This document shows, piece by piece, positions 53,601-62,180 of a stretch of 64,000 nucleotides of DNA. Source of the DNA: Desmodesmus armatus (Eukaryota > Chlorophyta > Chlorophyceae > Sphaeropleales > Scenedesmaceae); contig VIIQ02000048.1 of the NCBI GenBank assembly GCA_007449985.2, positions 186,001 to 250,000 of the forward strand, in the 5' to 3' direction. Each line of letters opens with the position of its first letter. Positions within the stretch are counted from its first letter, which is position 1. Both the position numbers and the translations under genes were made by a program. A model generated the notes under the pieces. The model was not told the origin of the DNA. It saw only the letters and a list, made by a program, of their open reading frames with translations, and did no database searches.

Positions 53601-56600
53601 CTAGGGAGGAGTTGGCTGTGTTGGTCGCGGCCATCCCTAGTGCGTGGCAGGATGCAGCACGTGCAGTGCTGCGGGGTAGGCCATCCGGGCGGCTGCCGGC
53701 CGTTTCGGAGGCTCAGCTTACCGCAGCTAGGGACAGGGTGTGTGCTGATCTGGGCTGGCATACTCGCAATGGGGATGTGGTGAAGCTTGAGGCCCTCACT
53801 GTGTCGCTAGCTACCCAGTGTCAATCCTTGGATGCGCTGTCAGCCATTGCTGACAGGCATGCTGCCTTCCGTCAGAGGGTGTTGTCTGTTGATATGCTGC
53901 AGCCAATTGTGGGCCAATTGCCCGAGGTCACTCGGGTGCTTCGGCGGTGGTGGAAGCTGCGTGTGCCTAATGAGCACAAGGAGGCTGCATGGCGGCTCAC
54001 CCTCGACGCGTTCCCTACGGCCCAGCGCATGCACACAGGCACCTCTTGTGTAGCATGTGGGGCTGCTGAGCCCGGTGTACAGCACCATTGTTGGGAGTGT
54101 CCTGTTGCAGGGGCGGTGCGGGCGGAGATTGAGGGGCAGCTGCGAGCTCACCGGGTGGGCGACGCCCCCCTTGGTTGGCTGCTGACCGCGGCCTGCAGTG
54201 TGCAGCTTTGTGGATGGGGGTGAAACCTCATCCCCGGTTGCATCATATTGTGTGGGACATGGTGTGTCTGGCTGGCATCGGTGCTGTTGACTTCGGCCGC
54301 AGAGTGGCGTGGGCTGTGGCAGCAGAAGGTCCTGCGTTGCCTCTGCTGACGCTAGAGCGCATTGCAGGGCGTGCTGCTGTTGGGGAGTTTTGGCGCGTCT
54401 TGGCTGACTTTGCGGTTTCTGCAATCATCCCTAAGCGGGCGCAGGGGCTTGCGCTCACACAGCAGCCTTTCATTGCATGGCATGTGGTGCTGTCAGGAGG
54501 CAACGGTTTGCGGGTAGTTAGGCATTGAGCTTCTGCATGTGGTGACATGTGAGTTGCTGGCTGCTGTGTGACTTCTATCCTGCTGGCTTGTGAACAGTGC
54601 AGCGACTGGTGGTGTCGGTGAAGTTGCCCCCACGTGCGCCCACTGCAACATGTGGGAGTGTTTTGTGGCTCGCAGCTGTGTGTTCGCTGTTTTCTGTTCC
54701 GTCCGCCCTTTCTTGTCGCAACCCTGCAGGTGCGAGAAGCAGTGCCGTTGGCGCCATTCAGTCCTTCCAGTGTATTATATCTCTGTGTTCGCAATCTGGA
54801 AGCACACTGAGTGTGCGTGACAAGCTTTTGATGGTGGGGTTTGTCCGAACGGCCCCCTTCCGTGCTGGTTGTGTCCATCCGTGGCTGGGTTCAGTTGCAA
54901 CGTAGTTGCTTGAGAAACCCGTGTAACACCTTCATTCATTCATGACTGACTGAGCGCCTTGAGTTACAAGGGCGGGACATGGATTGGGTCCCGGGGCTTG
55001 CATCGGGTTGGCTGGGTCCTTGAGGCCTCTTTGTAACGAACACTGACTGAGTGAGTGAGTGAGTGAGTGCAGCAGCACCGGGAGCAGGTGCCTTGCTTGC
55101 CATGGTTGTTCGCTTGTTGTTTGGGACAGCGTGTCACTGCATGCTTGGTTGCTCAGCAGGCCCCATGTGCTTCAATGGCCGCGTATTCAGACGCTTTATG
55201 CCTTGTACATGTTTGCATGTTGTCTAACCTTGTGTGTTGCAGGTGGTTCGCTGCTCTTGAGAAGGAGGTGGCGCCTTAAGTTGCATTGGAGGGACATGGT
55301 TTGGGTCCCTGAGCTTACATGGTGTGGGCTGGGTCTTTCGGGGATCTTAATGTAACGAACAATGAGTGAGTGAGTGACTGAGCGGGCCTCTTTGTAACGA
55401 ACACTGACTGAGCGGGCGTGAAAAAGGTGGTGCTTTCGTCTGCGCTGGAGGGAGGGACATGGATTGGGTCCCTAGGCTCGCATGGGGTGGGCTGGGCGCT
55501 AACAGACCATCAATCAGTCAACCACCTGGGGATTGGTGGCGCCTTGGACAGATTGATTGGGGCATTTTAGGCTGATGTTGCCAGGGAGGGACATCAGTTG
55601 GGGTTGGTGTCTTTGGGCTATATGTAGTTGGTGGGGCCCTCTGAGACCTCAGTGTAACCAAACGAGTGATTGAGCCAGCAATCAAGGTTGTTTTGGCTAA
55701 TTGCAGATCTGTCAGGCTTTGGCCACAGCAGAGCCTTTGAGTGTGGGACATACGTCTATGTGTGTCGCAACTGCAGCAAGCAACGCTGCAGGCAGCGCAT
55801 CAGCAGGTACAGGGTGTTCTGGTGAGACAGCAGCGCAGCCCCACCTCCCCTTCTCTTCAGCAGCAGCGGCGACACTGAGGGCCGGAACAGCAGCGCCACC
55901 AGGCTCATGTGCTGCAGGGGAAACAGCAGAGGCAGAGACTTGCTGATACGGGGCTGGGGGAGGTGCAGGCTGGGGGCGGTGCAGATTGTGTCGTCCTGCT
56001 AGTGGCCATCGGAGTCTGGCTGTATCTACTGGGCTCTGTTCACCGCAACCCTGCAGAATGCCAGTGACATTATTGTGTTGGCGAAATCCTGCTTCTTGTG
56101 GACGTTGTGCTTGTTTATCACTGCATTTGCAAGGATGTCGTATTGTGGCATGTTCATGTGGACGTGCTTGGTGTGAGCGTGCGCGGTGCGTCGGTTCGTT
56201 CCTGGCGCGTGGTGTTGCGTCCGAAATTGGACAAGGTTCCACAATCGTAACGCCACTAGTGTTTTGTCGCTGAGCGGGCTTGTAGCTTGTCGAGTGCGGT
56301 TGCGACTGCGCGACTGCTGAACACTCGCCCGCATCATTCCACCACCTCGTCCTTGCGACCAATTTTGCAGTAGTTCTACATTGATACAAGCCGTTGGTAA
56401 CCGGGTGCAAAGGTTCTCATACCACCTACTTCATGAATAGGCTTGTGCTGGCTTGTGTGCACCCCTTGCCAGCCAGTGCCTGTACAAACTACGTGCACCA
56501 GGCTGGGAGCGCTTAGACAGTGAGGAGTAATCACTCATGATGTTGTTTGCGCTGCTGTGCTGCCCTGCTATCCCAGGATGCAGCTGGCTGTTAATGCACA

Positions 56601-58437
56601 GGTGCCCAGGGAGCTTGGCGGCCTGGGCGCACAGGTGTTGTACATTGGTAAGTGTGGCTCGTTGGGTGTTTGGTTGTGAACAAAGCCGCCTGTGCAAAGC
56701 AGCATGTGTGTGCAACTGGCAGCTGTCGCATGCGTGGGGTCTCATTTGCGCCTTGCAAGCCGCTCACCCACCCACACCTGCCTGCGTCCACACACCCACA
56801 CATAAGCACAGCAACTCTGTGGCTGCGTCTGCAAGATATCTACAGCCGCTGTCTTTGCAAACAGCGTCACAAGCAGATGGTGTGGCTGGGTTGCAGTGGG
56901 TATGAGGAGCAAGCCAGCTTGTGCTGTAGTGACGGCAACATGATCGTAATCCTGTGATGTTCTGCTGCAGACACTGAAGGGTCCCTCATGACAGACCGGC
57001 TGATTGACCTGGCGTCTGCAGCAGTGCAGCGTGTGCAGCAAGCAGCTGCAGGCCATGCGCAGCAGATTGATCCTGTTGCACAAGCAGTGAGTGTCTGGTT
57101 CTAGACTATAAGTATCTGATGCACATGTCTCAGTCTTTGCCATGCCAAGCGGCCCGAATGGACATCCATGCAACAGCAACAGGTGATTGGTGCTCCAGCT
57201 GTTGCTGTGCCTGCACACACATCAGGGCAATGCTGGGTGCGGCACTCATGACTCCTTGGTACCAGGTTTGGTCACGAGTTGATGGCGTGGGCATGGGCAT
57301 GCCAGCCTCATTAGCTGTGGCAGCACGCCCAACGCGCAGGTGAATTTGAAAGCAACGTGTGTGTACTTGTTCTGTACTGCAGGCTGGTGCCTTCACTGTG
57401 GAGAGTGTGCTGTCTGGCATCTTATACATGCGAGTGCAGCACTACACTGAGCAGCTGGCCCTTATTGCAGTGCTGGACCTGTTGCTGCAACAGCAGCCCA
57501 AGGTGGGTGTGCTGCATTGTGGTATGTCCCTCCCTCTCTACAAAGCTGGCTTGAATGGCAGCTCACCATACTTGGTTGCTGATCCATCTTACTGGCTGCA
57601 ACAGTCGGATCGTCAGCACCCCTTGCTACTGTTGCGATTGCTCGATTGTCTTGACCTGGCCCCTACCATCCCTGGCCACAGCAGCTGCTCACTGCCTTTG
57701 TGCAATTCCTGCCCTTTGCTGCCTGCTTCTGGGGCCTGCACCACATGCAGGTGTCGCTGGTGGTGCTAGACAGTGCCACCTTCCACTTCCGCCAGGACTT
57801 CACGGATGCTGCTCAGCGCAGCCGCCTCATGCTGTCTATGGCGCAGCAGCTGGCTGAAGTGGCTGAGCAGCGGGGTGTGGCGGTGGTCATGGTCAACCAG
57901 GTGGGGCAGCAACTTGGTGCCTAGGGCCTGCTCAACCACCGCAGGCTCGCGGCGTGTGAGGATAGGTTGCAGGCAAGCAGTCACAACATGTAGGCTCCTG
58001 GCTTTGTGTGTTCCAGCCCTGCATGGCCATGCTTGTGGGTCCGGATGACAGCATATGGCTGGTGTTGCCCATTTGCTGGTGTCACATGTGCGTTCCTGTT
58101 ATTATTTTGGAGGTACTTGCTGATGTTGAGTGGGTTGCTGCTGCTCGCAGGTGGTGACGCGCCTAACCGACACCAGCAGTACAGCAGGTGCAGCGGGGGC
58201 TGCTGCTGGCGGCAACAACAGCAGCAGCAGCAGTGCTGGCCTGTTGCTCCAGCCCTTGGAGAAGGGTGGGGCCAAGCAGCATCCTGCAGGGTGGCTCTGT
58301 ACTGGGAGGGCAGCCAGCGCTACGCTATGGTGACAAAGGCGAAGCATGTGCCGCAGAGGGCAGCTGCTGCTGCGCAGGCAGGGCGGCCAGACTCGATGGC
58401 GGTGCCTTACTCTGTGGGCCCTGATGGTGTTTTTTGA
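50646..58437 (+). CDS. RAD51C: RAD51C, RAD51-paralogue recombinase ATPase
   Basis: Nine exons are proposed (50646-50775, 51028-51108, 51424-51582, 51866-51899, 56577-56647, 56971-57086, 57383-57502, 57751-57900, 58151-58437). The first eight total 287 codons in phase. RAD51C acts in homologous recombination in complexes with other RAD51 paralogues. Family features are GISTGSAGLDALLGGSGVAC, Walker A GVPGVGKTQ on a 34-base exon, MQLAVNAQVPRELGGL, DTEGSLMTDRLIDLAS, Walker B VSLVVLDSATFHFRQD, VAVVMVNQ and, near the end, PALGEGWGQAASCRVALYW. In exon 9 the frame set by splicing (VVTRLTDTSS) is one base off from the frame encoding PALGEGWG. No GT-AG intron repairs this, and a CAG tract lies between them. 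Intron 4 is 4,677 bp and holds tRNA genes and retroelement pieces. Confidence 0.88.
52027..52098 (-). tRNA. tRNA-Pro (anticodon AGG)
   Basis: On the minus strand a 72-nt cloverleaf folds cleanly. The acceptor stem GGGACTT pairs with AAGTCCC. The D arm has GGTCTAGTGGTAT. The anticodon stem CTCCC/GGGAG encloses loop TTAGGGT (anticodon AGG), and the T arm is GTGGG-TTCAATT-CCCAC. CCA is not encoded, as expected in a eukaryote. Confidence 0.95.
52194..52560 (+). repeat. array of short repeats with (TGAC)n tails
   Basis: A unit has a head (GGCTGTCTTGAGTAGG), a middle (GGGACATGGATTGGGTCCC) and an end (GAGGCCTCTTTGTAACGAA). It finishes in (ACTG)n. It occurs whole at 52194-52325 and as end fragments at about 52325-52383 and 52383-52447. 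A head fragment is at 52485-52560. Related copies are near 54950-55675. Microsatellite tails of this kind are typical of non-LTR 3' ends or SINEs. Confidence 0.8.
53162..53233 (-). tRNA. tRNA-Pro (anticodon TGG)
   Basis: A 72-nt cloverleaf on the minus strand is nearly identical to the tRNA at 52027. The anticodon loop is TTTGGGT (anticodon TGG) and the T arm is ACGGG-TTCGATT-CCCGT. The pair looks like a tandem duplication with anticodon divergence. Confidence 0.95.
53336..54528 (+). mobile_element. 5'-truncated retroelement fragment with zinc-binding C-terminal domain
   Basis: A 295-residue open frame (53336-54223) continues after a frame change near 54180 to 54528. It contains RRWWKLRVPNEHKEAAWRLT and a C-x2-C...H-x3-C zinc motif (CVACGAAEPGVQHHCWECPV). 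Such zinc motifs close the ORF2 products of many plant and algal LINEs (zf-RVT type). There is no reverse transcriptase here. GAACACTGACTGACTGAG precedes it, and a (ATTC)n/(TGAC)n tail ends it near 54935-54955. I take it as a 5'-truncated LINE copy. It could be a domesticated fragment, but the frame change argues against that. Confidence 0.65.
54950..55675 (+). repeat. second array of (TGAC/TGAG)n-tailed repeats
   Basis: Copies related to the array at 52194 occur at 54950-55080 (nearly identical to the first unit, ending in (TGAG)n), 55245-55385, 55384-55412, 55425-55530 and 55525-55675. They show increasing divergence. Each carries a GGGACATGG(A/T)TTGGGTCCC-like core and/or a GTAACGAACA-like end. 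Confidence 0.78.
55676..56576. other. remainder of RAD51C intron 4
   Basis: No gene, RNA or repeat copy was recognised in this last 0.9 kb before exon 5. Confidence 0.5.
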
Positions 58438-58878
58438 ATGTTGTGGGTGAGTTGAAACCGTATGCCTGCAGAGCAGCCATAGCGGAGCGGCGTGAGCATG
58501 GCCTGCTGATAACGGAAAGGAAGTTGAAGTTGCACAGCGGCCATGGGGATAGGCCGTACATGTTTTTCAATGTCAGTCCGGTCACTGTATCTCACTGTAT
58601 CTCAGTGACATGGCAGTAGCTGCCCAGAGTCAACGCCGCGCAATGGAAATTTCGGCGGCCATCTATTGCATCACTTGACTGATTTGCGTGCCTGTTTCGG
58701 GTCGGCACGGCTTGATCGCATGACGTCATGTGTCGACACCTTTGACCAACGCCTACAACCGCCAGCGTCGGAGGAAGGTGCGCTTGAAACCATACATATG
58801 CTTTCTGATGCAGCTTCGACCACACCACTTTCATCATCAGCTCAAATATATTCCGTGCGCATTGTGAAGTCTGCCAAG
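58438..58878. promoter_or_regulatory. intergenic region between RAD51C and the temptin-like gene
   Basis: No gene is seen. AAATATATTCCG at about 58845, some 30 bases before the ATG, is the only TATA-like element. Confidence 0.35.
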
Positions 58879-60106
58879 ATGCGTGGTGCCGCTGTTGCGC
58901 TCCTGCTGCTTTGGGTGGTCGCTGTTTCCGCGTTTCCCAGGTACACGGGATGTAGCCAATGGAATGTCAGATGTTTCACAATGCTACTTGCATTGACTCC
59001 TGCAGGACATCAGGTGGTTTGCTCCTCGTTCGGCACTGTGTGTGGTCATGCCTGAGCCCATGCTGGCTTGTGCTGTTGTTCCTCGCAGGTTCCAGTCTGA
59101 GATCCCCAACATTCCCATTGTGGCCGGCTCACCCTGGCCTGGGGTTGGGCACATTGCACGTGCAGGTGGTGGCGCCCGCAATCCATTTGGACAGGTGAGG
59201 TTGGGATTGGCACTGTACTCCGTCGTGTCCGCCAGTCTCAGCCACAAAACCGTGCAACCCAGTGGTCTTCAGCTGATGCCAGAGTGGCCACCATGGTTGC
59301 AATCTCACTTGGCAAGCAATATCAGCAGTTGCTGTACTGTTTTTGAATGCGCTCTGTTGTATCTCTGCTGCAGGATTTTGAGGCTGCTGGATACAAGTGG
59401 ACCCCTCAGCTGTGCCGCAAGGACAGCGATGGCGATGGCTTCACAAACGGGCAGGAGCTGGGCGATCCCTCATGCACGGTGAGAGTACCAGTGGGTGGGC
59501 TGGGGACAGCACCTCAATCTTGAAAGTCAGGTTAGTGCGAGCATCCAGTGGTCAATACAACGGACTGTCTTGTCAGGACGAGCTGTGGTATGGCTTCGCC
59601 TGGTCCTGTATGGTTGCATCACCATACGGTACGTATTCTGCAACAGCATACTGCAGAGCTGACCTTCAGGTTGATCATATCTGTGCCCATCGTCATCTAC
59701 GGATCATGAGAGGGTCAGTCTGTCGCTGTTCATTTGCCCAGGGCGCCTTCACACTGGGATGCTGACCATTATGCCCCATCCCGCGCTATGTATCCATTAT
59801 ACCCCAAGTGTTGTGCAACCACAGCACTACACCAGCTGCTTCTTGGTGCCGAGTGCGCAGACAGTGCAATGCACCAGGGGTGGGCCAGCTTCTGCACAAC
59901 CACAAGGCTGTTGTGTCAGAGCCGGCAGTGCACCGTCTTTGACAGCATCTGCATGGTGCGCTCTTCGAAACACCTTCCACAACCTGGTGTTGCTGCTGTT
60001 GTGCCTTGCTGTGCAGTGGGTTGCTGGCCAGCCCAAGCCTGTCCCTGCCAACGGCATGACCCTGTCTCACCCCGGCCTGCCTGACTCAGCGCCTCAAATG
60101 GGCTGA
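58879..60106 (+). CDS. secreted temptin-like protein
   Basis: Four exons (58879-58940, 59089-59194, 59374-59478, 60017-60106) join in phase to give 120 residues. The first about 18 residues are a clear signal peptide (RGAAVALLLLWVVAVSAF). The mature part matches the temptin Cys/Cys domain. It has FQSEIPNIPIVAGSPWPGVG, GGGARNPFGQDF, AAGYKWTPQLC, DSDGDGFTNGQELGDPSC and WVAGQPKPVPANGMTLSHPG. The two cysteines bracket a calcium-loop-like DxDxDG stretch, as in the family. Temptin was described as a water-borne pheromone component in the sea slug Aplysia. Homologues occur in algae and oomycetes without an established role. A soluble extracellular protein is the only function I infer. The start is the ATG that opens the signal peptide. 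Confidence 0.88.
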
Positions 60107-62180
60107 GGCTCAGCCCACCAAGCAATGCCCCTGCACAAGCGCTGCAGCCTGGTGAGCGGCTTAGTGCTTGCTCTTCGTGCAGAACATGCAATTGCGATGT
60201 GGTAGCCCACACACAACGGGAAATGTCAGTGGGACAGCATGGGCAGCAGTTTGGACGTGCAAGCGGAGTCAGCACTGTGTGGGGGGGGGGGGGGGCAACA
60301 TTACGAGCAGCATTCTCCCCAAAACCGACGTGTGTAAGGTTGCTCACGTCACTCTTTATGATGCTGTTAACACCCACAGGCCCTCAAGACTTTTGGAGGA
60401 CTTGTATTCCTTTGGAGCTTGTCAACAACAGCCAAGTCGTGCACATGCTGATGCACTGCAGTGCATGGCATGCGACCACCCTGAAGCGACATCGCCATCC
60501 TCGCTTGTTGTCAGCAGGGCGCTGTTCTGTGTGCCACTCTTGCGGTTGTTGGTTGTTGGCATGCTGTGCTTGTTGGCTGTTGGCATGTGTGCAGTGTCAA
60601 AACACGCAGTTGCGCTGGCGCATGTGTGAAACCCAACATCTGCTGGGGCACTGCTGTTCTGGTCTGTCTGTTGGTATGTTACTGCTGACGCTGTTTGTGG
60701 CATTAGCATCTGCCATCAGGTCCTACACTCAGTTCCTGGGTGTGGCGGTTGGGCTCAATGCATGGCATCATCTCGATGCGCTGAACAATGCCCCAAAATC
60801 AGGCGACAACCGTCACATGGACAGTGTGAGGCCTTGCCCTGTGGCTGCTAGCCTCCCTGTGGCTGTCAGCGTCAGAAAGGCATGTGTGTTCTGTGGGTGG
60901 TGTAAACTAGTATTGTGCGGCTGCAGGACTGCAGAGCCAGCTGTATTATGACCTCTGAGTTGTTATTACCGTTGTGTGACATTAGGGCACAATAAAGGTG
61001 TTGGCATGTGTGTGCTCTCTTGCACCACAATCTCTTGGGTGATACCTGCTGTGGCGCTGCTCATTGTGGTGCCTACTAGTAGCAGCTGGTTGTAACGCTT
61101 TGAGGCCCTGAGAGACAAGGTCAAGCTCTAGGCTAGTCTCAGCTAGTACAGGGTTTGTGACAGTCACTGCAGCTGCTGATGGGCGGTGCATATCAGCCTG
61201 CGAGCATAATGTACCGTCAAGCAGCTTTGTGAGCCTCCATCCTTCACTGGGATCCTGAAAGCTCAGCACGGTTCCGGTCTGTGGTTGGGTGGCACTACGC
61301 AGTTGTGGGCCTGGAGGTTGAAGGTGTGCTCTGCGCTGCTCTGTTTGGATTTTGAAAGCAGCTGGAATAGTCATAAACGCCAGCAATTGCTACCTTGCAA
61401 TGAGACCAGGACAACAAGCACATGATGTCATGTCATGCTTTGCGCTTGGAGCCATCCCTCTGGCCTTTAAACCTACAAAGCTGAAGCAGAGGCAATGAAG
61501 CATTCCATGAAGCACAGAAGTCTGAAAGTCATATCGCTACACACTCGGGACGAGAAGGGCTGCCCTGCCGTCAAACGCAACAACTGCAACAGCTGCAGGA
61601 GGTTGACTAAGTGTGGGATCTGAAATGTGAATTAGTTGAAGTGCAAGAGTTACTTGAAAAATATATTCAACAGCACTTAAACTTTACAAGAAGACATATA
61701 TGTGCATGGCATCGCCTCGCCGTTACTGATTTTGCTCCAGCCTGGCACATTTGGGATCATCAGGTATTGCTGTTCCACACACGGGTACAGCAAGCTCCCA
61801 GATAAACGCGCACTCCATACCGTTGAGATGAATTCAGGTACGCTAGTGTCTGGCATCTTTCACGTATCTGAATGCCATGCAAATGACAGCAGTAGCGGGA
61901 CAGCAGTAGTGGTCACTATGTAACTGCACCCACTGCAGCTGTCCGTGGAAGTGTCGGTACACCCTGTCCACCAGTACACACTGCATGTACATTTTACAAG
62001 CAGCTTACCAACGTGTGTAGCCGTACGACACCCCGAGTCACCCACGCCAATCAAAACCCCTGAAAAACCCTAGACTGCGCACTCAATCCAACCCACAGCA
62101 GCTCAAGATATGGGCTGATCTCTCGACCATACAGCCAGCATAACTGAATCATGGAGACTTTGGGGCTGCTGCCTGTGCAG
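60107..62180. other. intergenic region and unresolved 5' part of the amine oxidase gene
   Basis: No supported gene between 60107 and about 61500. An open frame at 60982-61386 (-) has no recognisable family. The first exon(s) of the amine oxidase, including its start codon, should lie between about 61500 and 62150 but could not be identified. Confidence 0.4.
60333..60337 (+). terminator. possible TGTAA poly(A) signal of the temptin-like gene
   Basis: TGTAA lies about 230 bases after the stop, next to a run of 14 G's. Confidence 0.35.

Larger units (their letters stand above)
51900..56576 (+). other. RAD51C intron 4, 4.7 kb, with nested genes and repeats
   Basis: The donor GTAGG|GTGAGTG and acceptor ATCCCAG|GATGCAG restore the conserved GKTQVGMQLAV exactly across 4,677 bp. 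Inside are two antisense tRNA-Pro genes, a LINE C-terminal fragment and an array of short repeats with TGAC/TGAG tails. Other introns of this gene are a few hundred bases long. Confidence 0.85.

Noticed and set aside
58188..58237. Small intron to repair the RAD51C frame
   Set aside because: Every GT-AG combination tested around the CAG tract gives the wrong phase for PALGEGWG.
60982..61386. 134-residue minus-strand frame
   Set aside because: Nothing recognisable and no supporting exons, so left as intergenic.
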